The notes: a model not told the origin generated them from the sequence alone. 64,000 nt of DNA from Deltaproteobacteria bacterium RIFCSPHIGHO2_02_FULL_44_16 (GCA_001798185.1 MGRM01000008.1:1-64000), one strand, 5' to 3'; positions 22,839 to 32,012 are shown, counted from the stretch's first letter. Numbers and translations: made by a program.

Positions 22839-24251
22839 TTATTTATCTCGTGTACGATCCCCATCTTGATACGTTGGAGAATCTTCTGCTTTCTTCTCAA
22901 CTTTAATGGGGGCTCCTGGTGAAATCTGCAAATGGAATTCAACACGTCGATTTTTGGCGCGACCATCTTTGGTCGTATTGTCAGCAATCGGAGCTGATTC
23001 ACCCATGCCCACCGCCATAATCTTCTCTGGAGCATATCCTCTATTCACAAAGAAGGCGCGAACTGATTGAGCACGCTTTTCAGAAAGCTGTTGATTGTAC
23101 TCATCTGTTCCGATGTTATCGGTATGTCCTTCAATTCGAACGCTTTCAATTTCGGAACGATCTTTGATATTCGCAAGAATCTCTTCGAGAACACTATGAG
23201 ACTCAGGTCGAATATCAGCTTTGTTAAAGGCGAAGTGAATTTTATTTGTCGTAATGACTTCTTCTTGTACTGGAGCAGGAGGTGGGGGAGGAGGCGCTGC
23301 TTTCTCCTCATAAGGAGCGCGTACAGTCAGTGTTGTAAACACGCGCCAATTCGGCACACCCGCCATCTTGAGTAATCCTGCGCCACCACCCGCAGTGATT
23401 TGTACCCGTTGTTTTTCCCCAGGAAGAAATCTCAAAGCTCCATCGACTTCTAAGTTTCTATTGTTCGATTTAAAGAAATTATCGAAAAGGGTCCATCCAT
23501 GGAGTTCAGTAATAAGTTCAACTGGCTTTGCAATGGCGACATTCATCGCACCACCATAGAGAAATTGATCGTCAATGGTTTGCGCTCCTGGACTTAAAAC
23601 AACACTTTTGCGCATTTGTCCGCCAGCATTCACCGCAAAGGAGACTCGATCCATAATACGTGTGGTATCGAGGACCACTTTACCTCCTCCTGTGACCTTT
23701 CCATTGCCGAGAAAATGTTGATCGTTTCCTGAAGGAAACGTAATGAAAGGGACAAGAGCTAAACCGACAGGAGAGCTTTCATTATTTGCAAGCCTTACTT
23801 TCAAATTTAAAAGCACATCTCCAAAATCTTCATTTCTTGTTTGCGCCTGCGTTACCGGAGTCACAAATTGTTGGTAAGGAACTCCACTGACATTCACTCC
23901 GAGATTGAACCACTCGGAAAACCCGAGAGCCATTCCTAAATTGAGTGCCAATTGTTTCCGAATCACATCTTGGGTTGTTGCACCTGCTGCGTTTTTAAGG
24001 ACCAAAGATTTACTGGAATAATCTCCCGTTACACCGATGGCAGATCCCCAAGGTCCTAAGGTCTGGGATTGTTCCACGGTGAGATAATGTCCTTGATCGG
24101 TTGCAGGTTTAAAACTTAACGAGTCGAAACTCGTTGCTGCTTGGAGCGTGAACGAAATAAAAAAGAGAGAACAAAAACTGATAAAGAAAACAGATACTTT
24201 TTGACGTACCTCTTTGGCAGAATCTTTTAGCTTTTCATCATTCATAATCAT
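22839..24251 (-). CDS. OmpA-family outer membrane protein
   Basis: The 470-residue protein begins with a signal-anchor-like stretch (V-S-V-F-F-I-S-F-C-S-L-F-F-I-S-F-T-L-Q-A), then about 260 residues of alternating beta-barrel wording. A linker of six consecutive prolines (about 328-333) leads to an OmpA peptidoglycan-binding domain: I-H-F-A-F-N-K-A-D-I-R, V-R-I-E-G-H-T-D-N-I-G and L-S-E-K-R-A-Q-S-V-R. The C-terminal half anchors the outer membrane to peptidoglycan. The ribosome site AAAGGAG is 8 bases before the ATG. Confidence 0.9.
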   Translation of the reverse strand: MIMNDEKLKDSAKEVRQKVSVFFISFCSLFFISFTLQAATSFDSLSFKPATDQGHYLTVEQSQTLGPWGSAIGVTGDYSSKSLVLKNAAGATTQDVIRKQLALNLGMALGFSEWFNLGVNVSGVPYQQFVTPVTQAQTRNEDFGDVLLNLKVRLANNESSPVGLALVPFITFPSGNDQHFLGNGKVTGGGKVVLDTTRIMDRVSFAVNAGGQMRKSVVLSPGAQTIDDQFLYGGAMNVAIAKPVELITELHGWTLFDNFFKSNNRNLEVDGALRFLPGEKQRVQITAGGGAGLLKMAGVPNWRVFTTLTVRAPYEEKAAPPPPPPAPVQEEVITTNKIHFAFNKADIRPESHSVLEEILANIKDRSEIESVRIEGHTDNIGTDEYNQQLSEKRAQSVRAFFVNRGYAPEKIMAVGMGESAPIADNTTKDGRAKNRRVEFHLQISPGAPIKVEKKAEDSPTYQDGDRTRDK

Positions 24252-24600
24252 AATGGTTTCTCCTTTCAGATGTGAGTGCCGCTGAAAAGGGAATCTATTC
24301 GAAAGGAAAAAAGGAACAATCGGGGGAGAGCTGAGTTTTTCATCAGCTATTTCCCTAGGGGATAATGGAACAAAACGTTATAGTCGTTTAACTTTCAAAT
24401 AGGATATTGTCATCCTCGCGTAGGCGGGGATCCAGAAAGGCTAAACATCTGGATTCCTGCTTTCGCAGGAATGACATCATACGCTAACGAAAAGTTAATT
24501 TACTATACAGGGTGTGACGGCAGACAAACCAACTTCACCCTTTCTCAAAATCAAGTGAATGATATTCGAGAGAGTGTTTACCTAAACTGGAGAAAGCTTC
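24252..24600. other. intergenic region upstream of the OmpA-family gene
   Basis: This 349-base gap holds the ribosome site and probable promoter region of the OmpA-family gene at its left end and one family B repeat (24409-24476). No reading frame or RNA gene was recognised in the rest. Confidence 0.6.
24409..24476 (+). repeat. palindromic repeat family B, copy 1
   Basis: Family B elements (about 60-72 bp) open TGTCAT(T/C)CC(C)GCGAAAGCGGG, give a second smaller hairpin, and close GGGAATGACA. Here the outer ends are TGTCATCC and GGAATGACA, with CTTTCGCAGG inside. Confidence 0.9.
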
Positions 24601-24861
24601 TTATTTCAGATGAGCTGAAATGAGTTTCGTCATTTCAAACATGTTCACTTGTTTTTTGCCGCCGAAGACGATTTTGAGTTTGTCGTCTGCATTGATGTTT
24701 CGTTTATTCTTGGCATCTTGAAGATTGTTTTTCTTGATATAAGCCCAGAGCATTTTGACAACTTCAGTTCGAGGCAGCGGTTCATTTCCGACAATTGCCG
24801 CTAATGCTGCATCTGGTTGGAGTGGTTTCATGAACGCTGTATTCTTTTTCTTTTCTGCCAT
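24601..24861 (-). CDS. SWIB/MDM2 domain protein
   Basis: The 86-residue protein is a single SWIB domain: F-M-K-P-L-Q-P-D-A-A-L-A-A-I-V-G, L-P-R-T-E-V-V-K-M-L-W-A-Y-I-K-K-N-N-L-Q, and D-K-L-K-I-V-F-G. The domain is best known from eukaryotic chromatin remodellers and chlamydial topoisomerase fusions; stand-alone bacterial forms are found in several phyla and may bind DNA or proteins. The start is ATG 24861 with AAGGAGG ahead of it. Confidence 0.9.
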   Translation of the reverse strand: MAEKKKNTAFMKPLQPDAALAAIVGNEPLPRTEVVKMLWAYIKKNNLQDAKNKRNINADDKLKIVFGGKKQVNMFEMTKLISAHLK

Positions 24862-24926
24862 AATGGCCTCCTTGTGGTGAAGGGTGCTTATAAGCACATT
24901 TGATAGAAATGAAAACTCTTTTGTTA

Positions 24927-25406
24927 TTATTTCTGAAATATCTTCATGATAAAGAGCTTTGCCTTTTTATAAATCATCCCTGGGGCTGAGCTTTCGCGCG
25001 GACCAGCGACATTCAATACTTGAATCTGATGCTGTTCCATCCAGGCAATGACCTCCTCAGATTTGGGTTCGCGTTTGAGATTGATGATAAGGTAAGGTTT
25101 GTTGAACTTCTTTGCGCAGTCGATCGTGAATCTTGTTCCACCTTGAGGTTCCCCAAACGTTAAGATGAGCGTCCCATCTGAATCGCGCATATTCCACTGG
25201 GTTCGTTGTTTATATTCGCCCAATGAGGTCTCTTTCAGGGGATATTTGAGATCAAGAATTCCATCTTCCGCGAGTCGACCTTTTGGACACCATCCACCGC
25301 AAGGAATGTGGAGCTCGATTGCAGCATCAAGCGCCGCCCGATCAACTCCCGTTTGACCACCAGAAATAATTTTTTGAACTAACTGAGGTTTTTGTTTTTT
25401 ATTCAA
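24927..25406 (-). CDS. putative molybdenum carrier / YpsA-like Rossmann protein
   Basis: In the 159-residue protein, K-I-I-S-G-G-Q-T-G-V-D-R-A-A-L-D-A-A matches the conserved opening of the putative molybdenum-carrier family (PF12694, related to LOG/YpsA folds). G-G-W-C-P-K-G-R-x-A-E-D-G and T-L-I-L-T-F-G-E-P-Q-G-G-T are further family motifs. These proteins probably bind a nucleotide or nucleotide sugar. The start codon would be TTG, with a GGAG just upstream. Despite the family name there is no evidence here for molybdenum. Confidence 0.85.
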   Translation of the reverse strand: MNKKQKPQLVQKIISGGQTGVDRAALDAAIELHIPCGGWCPKGRLAEDGILDLKYPLKETSLGEYKQRTQWNMRDSDGTLILTFGEPQGGTRFTIDCAKKFNKPYLIINLKREPKSEEVIAWMEQHQIQVLNVAGPRESSAPGMIYKKAKLFIMKIFQK

Positions 25407-25436
25407 AGATTTTTCTCCGAGTGAACTCTTTGCCTA

Positions 25437-25916
25437 CTATTTCATTGGCTCATTTTTAATCGCCTCTAATTCTTCAACCACTATTAAATCTCGATGACGA
25501 CCCAGCGATTTTTTGCTTTTGATTAAATCATCTATTGAAATTACATAGCATTCACCACTATACAATTCGATTTTATGAGCATTCTTGAGCACATCATAAA
25601 AATTTCCGACAGCTTCTACATGAGAAATAATATCTAAAACACCTAAATCTGTTTCGAGATAGAGATTTTTGATTCCGCTTACATCTTCTGGATATTGTAA
25701 AAAAGAGAGTTTGTTTGTCGTCATCCGATGTTTAGGATTAAAAGGTTTAAGCACTGCTCGCAACACATGAATTTGTTCCGGAGATAAAACAAGACATACA
25801 TCTATATCTCGAGTAGTTTGATTACATCCATGGAGAACAGCCGCAAACCCTCCAATCAGAACAAAATCGAGAGGAGTTTTAACAAGAAATTCAAGAAGGC
25901 TTTGCAGATTTTGCAC
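25437..25916 (-). CDS. nucleotidyltransferase-fold protein
   Basis: In the 159-residue protein, F-V-L-I-G-G-F-A-A-V-L-H-G (about 18-30) and T-R-D-I-D-V-C-L (about 34-41) give the GG...DxD catalytic pattern. Y-V-I-S-I-D-D-L-I-K-S-K-K near the end is typical of DUF6036/MNT-type proteins. It overlaps the small upstream gene by 26 bases, suggesting a two-gene module with coupled translation. A GTG start is used. A toxin-antitoxin role is possible by analogy, not shown. Confidence 0.75.
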   Translation of the reverse strand: MQNLQSLLEFLVKTPLDFVLIGGFAAVLHGCNQTTRDIDVCLVLSPEQIHVLRAVLKPFNPKHRMTTNKLSFLQYPEDVSGIKNLYLETDLGVLDIISHVEAVGNFYDVLKNAHKIELYSGECYVISIDDLIKSKKSLGRHRDLIVVEELEAIKNEPMK

Positions 25917-26082
25917 GATGGAGTTGTCCTATGCGTTGTAAAGCTTCGATAGAATTTAAAGTGTCTTGATGTCGTGCTATGCGTTCCTCATAGGAGATTT
26001 TGAGATTATCTCGAATAAGCCAAATATCTATCTCTTCTTTGTCCGATGTAAATTGATTGTCTTGAACAGATTGTTTGGTCAT
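25891..26082 (-). CDS. hypothetical small protein paired with a nucleotidyltransferase
   Basis: The ~63-residue protein with M-T-K-Q-S-V-Q-D-N-Q-F at the start is rich in charged helices (D-I-W-L-I-R-D-N-L-K-I-S-Y-E-E-R-I-A-R-H) and has a basic tail. No family recognised. Its 3' end overlaps the nucleotidyltransferase gene. ATG 26082 is preferred over TTG 26118. Confidence 0.6.
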   Translation of the reverse strand: MTKQSVQDNQFTSDKEEIDIWLIRDNLKISYEERIARHQDTLNSIEALQRIGQLHRAKSAKPS

Positions 26083-26133
26083 GGCACGAATATTAAATGA
26101 TTTCGCTTCAACAGACAATCTCTTTCATAATAA

Positions 26134-26934
26134 TTACCCCACACTCTCAGCGCTGTAGCGAGCGAGAAGGCCGCTACGAACAGCTCGTCTGTAGGTAAAG
26201 GAAAAGAAAAGAGAAGCAAGGAAAATATAAAAAAGTGCAAGTGCAATTCCCAAAAAAAGTGTGATTGAAGGGAGTGGATTCCCCTGCAGAATGGTTCGAA
26301 TCCCTTCAAATACATAGGATGGTGGCAAGAGAGAAGAGACATGTTGCATCCACATGGGAAGCGTTGAAACGGGATAGAGAACTCCCGCAAATGGCGAAAC
26401 GATCATCGGAATGGGCCAAATAAACCACTCAGCTGAAGGTCCTAAACGAAGCACAATCGTGACGCCGACAATGCCGAGGGAGACACCGAAGAGAAAAAGA
26501 ATAAGAAGAAAAGGGAGAATCAACAATCCATACACCGCAAAGCTCAGACCAAAGATGGTGCTTGCTAAAACGAGCATCGTGATCAGCGCAATGAGACTTG
26601 TAAGGGTGCTCGTGAGGACAAGTCCGATAATGTATTCGGAAATATAAAGCGGGGATGCAAAAATATTCAAAAAATTTCGCGACCAGACATCTTCAAAAAA
26701 AGACATGGAGACGCCATGCATCACACGAATAAAAAAGTCCCAGAGAAGAATCGCTCCTAAAAGGAGAGGAATAAAATTGAGACCTCCGATAGAAAGGGAA
26801 TTGAGATAACGGGTGAGAAATCCCCACAAAACAATGTCGATGCCAACCCATGCAAAAATCGGCAAGAGTCGCGACGTGGAGCGTAAAAGATAGAGTTGTC
26901 GAAGGAGAATAGCGTTAATGCGATGAAGGTGCAT
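26134..26934 (-). CDS. ABC-2 type exporter, permease subunit
   Basis: The ~266-residue protein has six transmembrane helices and the ABC-2 layout, with L-L-G-A-I-L-L-W-D-F in helix two and V-S-P-F-A-G-V-L-Y-P-V-S-T-L-P-M-W-M-Q near the end. The start is placed at ATG 26934, which overlaps the ATPase gene by 20 bases; longer readings would run deep into it. It partners with that ATPase to export an unknown substrate such as a polysaccharide, lipid or drug. Confidence 0.85.
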   Translation of the reverse strand: MHLHRINAILLRQLYLLRSTSRLLPIFAWVGIDIVLWGFLTRYLNSLSIGGLNFIPLLLGAILLWDFFIRVMHGVSMSFFEDVWSRNFLNIFASPLYISEYIIGLVLTSTLTSLIALITMLVLASTIFGLSFAVYGLLILPFLLILFLFGVSLGIVGVTIVLRLGPSAEWFIWPIPMIVSPFAGVLYPVSTLPMWMQHVSSLLPPSYVFEGIRTILQGNPLPSITLFLGIALALFYIFLASLFFSFTYRRAVRSGLLARYSAESVG

Positions 26935-27700
26935 ATGGTTGATCTCGCGGTAGAGGTTCTCCTGCGACGGCCATAAAAAGTTCTTCGAGCGTTTTCTTCG
27001 AATGTTCTTGCAAAAGAACTTTTGGTTTTCCTTGAAGAAGAATTTTTCCATGCAAAAGAAAAAGAACACGATCGCAAACATCTTCGACCTCATACATATT
27101 ATGTGAGGTCCAAAGAACTCCTCCCTTTTCAGTTTTGGCAAAATTTCGGATCATGGTGCGAATATCGTGAGCTGTTGTGGGATCGAGTGAAGCCGTCGGT
27201 TCATCGAGCAAAAGAAGATGTGGACGATTGAGCATTGCCTTTGCAAGTGAAACTCGAGTCTGCTCGCCAGAAGAGAGGAGTCCACATTTCACATTTCGAA
27301 ATCTTTCCAGACGAAATTGGAGGAGCAAAGCTTCAATACGATTCGAAAGATCTTTGACTCCATAGAGAAGACCGAAGAAGCGCAAGTTTTGAACCACGGT
27401 TAAATTCCCGGGAAGTTGAGCATAGACAGCTGCAAAATTGGTCCGCTCAAGAGCGCGCGAACGATGGGTGCTCACATGAAGATTATCAATAATAATGTCT
27501 CCCGAGGTTGGTTCAAGCACTCCCAGAATCATATTAATGGTCGTGGTTTTGCCAGCACCGTTAGGACCGAGAAGTCCGACGATTTCATGTTGTCCGACGT
27601 CAAAGGAAATATGATCCACGGCAACCGTGGTTTTGTAGGATTTTGAAAGATTTTTTACGGAAAGAACTTTCGAATCAATCAAAGGTTGTGGAGGGTTCAT
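26915..27700 (-). CDS. ABC-2 type exporter, ATP-binding subunit
   Basis: The 261-residue ATPase has Walker A G-P-N-G-A-G-K-T-T (about 45-53), signature L-S-S-G-E-Q-T-R, and Walker B L-L-L-L-D-E-P-T-A-S-L-D-P. The signature has S-S-G in place of S-G-G. It pairs with the following permease. The overlap with TerC upstream is four bases (ATGA), so the three genes form one operon. Confidence 0.92.
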   Translation of the reverse strand: MNPPQPLIDSKVLSVKNLSKSYKTTVAVDHISFDVGQHEIVGLLGPNGAGKTTTINMILGVLEPTSGDIIIDNLHVSTHRSRALERTNFAAVYAQLPGNLTVVQNLRFFGLLYGVKDLSNRIEALLLQFRLERFRNVKCGLLSSGEQTRVSLAKAMLNRPHLLLLDEPTASLDPTTAHDIRTMIRNFAKTEKGGVLWTSHNMYEVEDVCDRVLFLLHGKILLQGKPKVLLQEHSKKTLEELFMAVAGEPLPRDQPYAPSSH

Positions 27701-28461
27701 GGGGTGATTCGCTTTTCCGGCTCAAGAGAAAATCTCTCATGCAACTCTACAGGCCGACGATATCTGCGTATGCGGATATTGAGAACCTCAACTCCAAGGG
27801 AGAAGGCCATGGCAAAATAAATATATCCTTTGTTGATATGTTGACCAGTTCCTTCAAGCATCAGCATGGCCCCAATCATAAGCAGAAAAGAGAGGGCTAA
27901 TATTTTCATACTCGGATGTCGATGAATAAATTGACTGATCGCTCCTGCACTCCAGAGCATGACGCCCACAGCTGTGACCATGGCGATCACCATTATCGTG
28001 AGATGTTGTGCCATGCCAACCGCCGTGATCACGGAATCAAGAGAGAAGACAATATCGAGTAAAAGAATTTGAAAAAGAATCCAACGAGCGTTTACATGTG
28101 AGCTCTGGAGTTGAGTGTCATGCGCATCACCTTCGAGTTTGTCGTAGATCTCATGTGTTGCTTTGGCCATCAAGAAAAGTCCACCTGCAAGTAAGATAAG
28201 GTCTCTTCCTGAAACCACGTGTGACCAGAGTTGAAAAAGAGGAGCTGTTAAACTCATGATCCATGCAATGCTTGCAAGAAGGCCAAGACGCGCAAGCAAA
28301 GCAAGAGCAATGCCCAATCGACGAATACGGTCCTGTTTTTCCTGCGGGAGTTTTCCCACTAAAATGGAAATAAAGACGATGTTATCAATCCCAAGCACAA
28401 TTTCCATCGCTGTAAGCGTTGTAAGACTGATGAGACTATCGAGAGTTAAGAGTTGTTCCAT
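27697..28461 (-). CDS. TerC-family membrane protein
   Basis: The ~254-residue protein has seven or so helices and the TerC pattern: M-E-I-V-L-G-I-D-N-I-V-F-I-S-I-L and L-L-D-I-V-F-S-L-D-S-V-I-T-A-V-G-M. The paired Asp residues in these two helices are the proposed metal site. Family members are linked to manganese or other metal export and tellurite resistance. It shares an operon with the ABC exporter. ATG 28461 is preferred over a TTG four codons earlier. Confidence 0.9.
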   Translation of the reverse strand: MEQLLTLDSLISLTTLTAMEIVLGIDNIVFISILVGKLPQEKQDRIRRLGIALALLARLGLLASIAWIMSLTAPLFQLWSHVVSGRDLILLAGGLFLMAKATHEIYDKLEGDAHDTQLQSSHVNARWILFQILLLDIVFSLDSVITAVGMAQHLTIMVIAMVTAVGVMLWSAGAISQFIHRHPSMKILALSFLLMIGAMLMLEGTGQHINKGYIYFAMAFSLGVEVLNIRIRRYRRPVELHERFSLEPEKRITP

Positions 28462-28504
28462 AAAACGAATCAATAATGAAATTGTAACGAAAACACAACT
28501 CTAC

Positions 28505-28534
28505 TTGACAAAAATATCTGAGAAAATTCATTAT
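28505..28534 (+). promoter_or_regulatory. promoter of the antiporter gene
   Basis: TTGACA (28505-28510), 18 bases, CATTAT (28529-28534), then AAAAGGAG before the ATG at 28558. Good agreement with a housekeeping promoter. Confidence 0.65.
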
Positions 28535-28557
28535 CATTTTTTAGAAAAGGAGTCATA

Positions 28558-29859
28558 ATGACCGCATCTGAAATGGGATTTATTGTGATCACGCTCAGTG
28601 TGTTGATGGTCAGTGTGCATAGCCTCGGTTATCTCTTCGAACGATTTCGACAACCTCGTTTAGTCGGTGAAATTTTAGCAGGTATTTTACTCGGACCTTT
28701 TGTCCTGGGAAAGCTTTCTCCATTTCTCTCAGAATTTTTTTTCGGAAATATGAATGCCACTGGCGAGAAAATGAACACGATTCTGGGATTTTTTTATTGG
28801 TTAGGACTTCTTTTGTTAATGTTCATTTCTGGAAGTCAGGCTCGTCGCGTTTTGGCACGTGAAAATCGACGTGAAACAGCATGGATATTAGCCCTTGGAA
28901 CTTCGCTCCCATTTTTTATAACGCTCATTATAGGATTTTTTGCATTGATTCCTTTAGAACCTCTGATTGGAACTGCACATCAGAGAATTGCAATGCTGCT
29001 CGTCTTATCTATCGCTGTCGCGGTAACCTCCATTCCTGTTATCTCGCGTATTTTTTATGATCTGAAAATTCTTCATACACGATTTGCGAGTCTTATCCTC
29101 GGTGCGGCAGTGCTTGAAGATATTATTCTCTGGGGAGTGTTAGCCATTGCCACCGCTTTAGTTGCGTCGAGTCATCTTGCAGAACAACAGATGATCAGAA
29201 ATATGACGATGCATATCGGAGCAACGATTTTCTATATGATCATCGCACTTTTTATGGCTCCCCATTTTTTACGGTGGTTACATCGACAACGATGGAATCT
29301 ATTGCTCAAGTCTTCATCTGTTGGTTACATTACATTTATTCTTTTAGCCTATGCAGCTCTCGCAGCGTTGATGGAAGTGAATCTAATTTTTTCTGCTTTT
29401 CTCGCTGGATTTGGAGTTGTGGGGGGAATGAAAGGATCGGAAAGAGTTCGTTTTTCGGATGCACTCGCTTCCATTGAAAAAGTATCCTTCGGCATTTTTA
29501 TTCCCATTTATTTTTTGCTGGTTGGATATAAACTTGTTTTTGGAAATGTCTTTTCCTTTTGGATGTTCATTTTCTTTTTGTTGGGTTCTTCACTGCTTGC
29601 TTTATTTTCCAGAGGCATTGCAGCACGGATGGCAGGTTTTCAGAAGCTCGATATTTTCAATCTCGCGATTGCCATGAATGCTCGTGGCGGCCCAGGAATT
29701 GTGCTTGCAACCGTGGCGTGTGAATCAGGAATTATCAGCGCTGCTTTTTATACAACACTGGTGCTCACCGCCATCATCACATCACAAGCAGCTCAACTGT
29801 GGCTCCGCTTTGTGTTGCAAAAGGGATGGCCGCTTCTTTCTACCAATTCTGAAGAATAA
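28558..29859 (+). CDS. cation:proton antiporter (CPA2)
   Basis: The 433-residue protein has about twelve helices and the Na+/H+ exchanger layout: E-R-F-R-Q-P-R-L-V-G-E-I-L-A-G-I-L-L-G-P near the start and A-M-N-A-R-G-G-P-G-I-V-L-A in the last third. It lacks an RCK tail, unlike the antiporter at 18538-20583. Na+ or K+ exchange for H+ is likely. A sensor kinase gene follows 55 bases later, without a terminator in between. Confidence 0.88.
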   Translation: MTASEMGFIVITLSVLMVSVHSLGYLFERFRQPRLVGEILAGILLGPFVLGKLSPFLSEFFFGNMNATGEKMNTILGFFYWLGLLLLMFISGSQARRVLARENRRETAWILALGTSLPFFITLIIGFFALIPLEPLIGTAHQRIAMLLVLSIAVAVTSIPVISRIFYDLKILHTRFASLILGAAVLEDIILWGVLAIATALVASSHLAEQQMIRNMTMHIGATIFYMIIALFMAPHFLRWLHRQRWNLLLKSSSVGYITFILLAYAALAALMEVNLIFSAFLAGFGVVGGMKGSERVRFSDALASIEKVSFGIFIPIYFLLVGYKLVFGNVFSFWMFIFFLLGSSLLALFSRGIAARMAGFQKLDIFNLAIAMNARGGPGIVLATVACESGIISAAFYTTLVLTAIITSQAAQLWLRFVLQKGWPLLSTNSEE

Positions 29860-29914
29860 ACCCTTTTATAAAAAAAGAGTGCACCAGAGCGAAGAACATC
29901 ATAAAATAATCTTC

Positions 29915-31588
29915 ATGTTCAAATCGCTCAAAGAAAATGCTATTTTTTGGATTCCTTTTTCCCTTCTTATTCTTGTTCTGATCTCTATAGCTGTGGGATA
30001 TAACACGCTTCATCGAGAATCGACTTCCGCTTTTTTAGAACGACGTGTAGCCACGGCGGAGCTTGCTGCTATGGTTCTTGAAGAAAGGTTTTCTCGTTTG
30101 ACGGATCTTGGACTCTCACTTGCAACTCGAACTCAACTCCGAAAATTAGTAGGAAAAAATAAATGGAAAGAGGCTATTGAACTTATGAAACAAGTTCCGA
30201 AACAGTTTCCTTTTGTAACGCGAGTCTATCTTACCGATCGTAAGGGAACTCTAATGGCCGATGCTCCACACATTCGAAGTACGCATGGGAAAAATTTTTC
30301 TTCTCGTGATTGGTATAAAGGAGTCAGTCGCTCTTGGAAGCAGTATTTATCCGTTGTCTCTACACGAACGGGAAAACCACAACTCAACGTCATTGCGGTT
30401 GCTACTCCCATTAAACTGAATGATGGAAAAATTTCGGGAATTCTTGTGCTTCAAGTTCCTCTCGATGCTTTTGTGGCGTGGGCCAGGGAAGTTGAAGTCG
30501 GCCCGGAAGAATTCGTCTTTTTTGTCGATCCTCAAGGAAATGTTGTCGGTCATCCCCATCTGTCAGTTCAAGAAGGAGAGATTATCAATCTTTCAGCGTA
30601 TCCACCGGTTCAACACGCGCTTGCAGGAGAAAAGGGGACATTGATTGAACGAGACATCAAAAAGAACAAAAAGATTGTCATCTCCTATGCTCCGGTTCGA
30701 CGTTACCAGTGGGGAGTGATCGTGCAACAGCCGGCAGAAGTTGCACTTGCTCAGCGAAATAAAAATGTGACTCTTTTTATTATCATCTCTGCTTTTATTT
30801 TTCTGATGAGTTGTTTTGCGATGTATGGACTTATTCGTATTCTCCGTTCTCGCCAGAAAAAACATGAAGATCGTTTGCGAGAACTTATTGCCATCAAATC
30901 GGAATTTACGTCGATGGTTTCTCATGAACTCCGAACTCCACTGACGGTCATTAAAGAAGGCATGAGCATGGTCGTCGACGAAACCGCAGGTCCTCTCACG
31001 GCATCCCAAAAAGAATGTCTCGAGGCTGCGGATAGGAATATTGAACGACTTACTCGTCTTATTAATGATGTGCTCGATTATCAAAAATTGGAAGCGGGAG
31101 AGATTTCACTTCATGTTGGAGAATATCATATCAATGAACTCATTGAACAGATGCTGCCAGAGATTCACAGTTTGGCGCATCGAAAAAATCTTCTTATTGT
31201 CACCAAATTTGCGGAACAGTTGCCTTCGCTTGTTCTTGATCGAGATAAAATAGTTCAAGTGGTTTTGAATTTCGTCAGTAATGCCGTAAAATTTTCAGAA
31301 AAGGGGACCATTACTCTTCAGACAGAAAGAACAAATAATCATATTCGCGTTGCTGTGTGTGACGAAGGAATTGGGATTCCTCAAGAAGATATTTCCAAAC
31401 TTTTTCAAAGTTTTGTTCAACTCACGCATAGTGGAGGTCGAAAAACAGGAGGAAGTGGTTTAGGTCTCGCGATTTGTCGAAAAATTCTTGAAATGCATCA
31501 TGGCCAAATTGGAGTGGAATCTGTCTATGGTCATGGCTCAACTTTTTGGTTTTTGCTTCCCATTTCGGATACAAAAAAGCCTGCTTAG
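29915..31588 (+). CDS. sensor histidine kinase with periplasmic Cache-like domain
   Basis: The ~557-residue kinase has helix one at about 9-28, a ~250-residue periplasmic region with double-Cache wording (S-S-R-D-W-Y-K-G-V-S-R...P-Q-L-N-V-I-A-V-A-T-P-I), and helix two near 285-305. The HisKA box S-H-E-L-R-T-P-L-T-V-I-K-E-G carries the phospho-accepting His near 337. HATPase motifs are N-F-V-S-N-A-V-K-F-S, C-D-E-G-I-G-I-P and G-G-S-G-L-G-L-A-I. No response regulator is adjacent on the same side, although a regulator/kinase pair starts 425 bases later. The ATG at 29915 is the first Met ahead of helix one. Confidence 0.9.
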   Translation: MFKSLKENAIFWIPFSLLILVLISIAVGYNTLHRESTSAFLERRVATAELAAMVLEERFSRLTDLGLSLATRTQLRKLVGKNKWKEAIELMKQVPKQFPFVTRVYLTDRKGTLMADAPHIRSTHGKNFSSRDWYKGVSRSWKQYLSVVSTRTGKPQLNVIAVATPIKLNDGKISGILVLQVPLDAFVAWAREVEVGPEEFVFFVDPQGNVVGHPHLSVQEGEIINLSAYPPVQHALAGEKGTLIERDIKKNKKIVISYAPVRRYQWGVIVQQPAEVALAQRNKNVTLFIIISAFIFLMSCFAMYGLIRILRSRQKKHEDRLRELIAIKSEFTSMVSHELRTPLTVIKEGMSMVVDETAGPLTASQKECLEAADRNIERLTRLINDVLDYQKLEAGEISLHVGEYHINELIEQMLPEIHSLAHRKNLLIVTKFAEQLPSLVLDRDKIVQVVLNFVSNAVKFSEKGTITLQTERTNNHIRVAVCDEGIGIPQEDISKLFQSFVQLTHSGGRKTGGSGLGLAICRKILEMHHGQIGVESVYGHGSTFWFLLPISDTKKPA

Positions 31589-31603
31589 TTTGCAGGCTTT
31601 TTT
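31573..31603. terminator. bidirectional intrinsic terminator
   Basis: AAAAAAGCCTGC, 7-base loop, GCAGGCTTTTTT. The stem starts within the last codons of the sensor kinase gene and also serves the convergent small secreted protein. Confidence 0.93.
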
Positions 31604-31626
31604 GTACTCGAAGCAACATCGCCACA

Positions 31627-31899
31627 TTACTTATTTGTGGTTGGATTTGTTGCGTTTGGAGCTGTTGTTGTTGGGTTCGTTGTTCCGGTGTTGCTGGAAA
31701 GAGGCTTATTTGCTGCCTTTTGGAGCTCGTCTGTATAGCATTTGTCGAGCATAGCTCCTACCAATCCCTTTTGTTTGCAGGATTCCCAGAACGCTTTCTC
31801 TGTTGCCGTCTTTGGTGTAACGGCTGTAGTTTCAGCGAAGCTCACAGATGCTGCGAGAACGAATGAAACGCCTACAAGACCCATAAGAATTTTCTTCAT
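31627..31899 (-). CDS. small secreted protein with Thr/Asn-rich tail
   Basis: The 90-residue protein has a signal peptide I-L-M-G-L-V-G-V-S-F-V-L-A-A-S-V-S-F-A-E with cleavage after S-F-A. The mature part carries two cysteines (W-E-S-C-K-Q-K-G and L-D-K-C-Y) that could form one disulfide, and a low-complexity T/N/P tail. Not recognised. The start is supported by AAAGGGGGTGAT before the ATG. Confidence 0.8.
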   Translation of the reverse strand: MKKILMGLVGVSFVLAASVSFAETTAVTPKTATEKAFWESCKQKGLVGAMLDKCYTDELQKAANKPLSSNTGTTNPTTTAPNATNPTTNK

Positions 31900-32012
31900 A
31901 GTATCACCCCCTTTCATCTTAAGTGGCGATTGTCTATCACGAGAAAGATGAAATAATAATGAGTTGAAAATTAAAAAAAATTCATTCATAGCTTGTTCAT
32001 CTGAGGTGGTTT

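Noticed and set aside
24477-24600. Possible small RNA or ORF after repeat B copy 1
   Set aside because: No stem with T-run, no start site, no conserved wording.
26935-27141. N-terminal extension of the ABC-2 permease
   Set aside because: It lies within the ATPase gene and reads as Phe/Lys-rich nonsense; ATG 26934 gives the normal family start.
29459-29677. 72-residue frame overlapping the antiporter 3' half
   Set aside because: Only hydrophobic shadow of membrane codons; no ribosome site.
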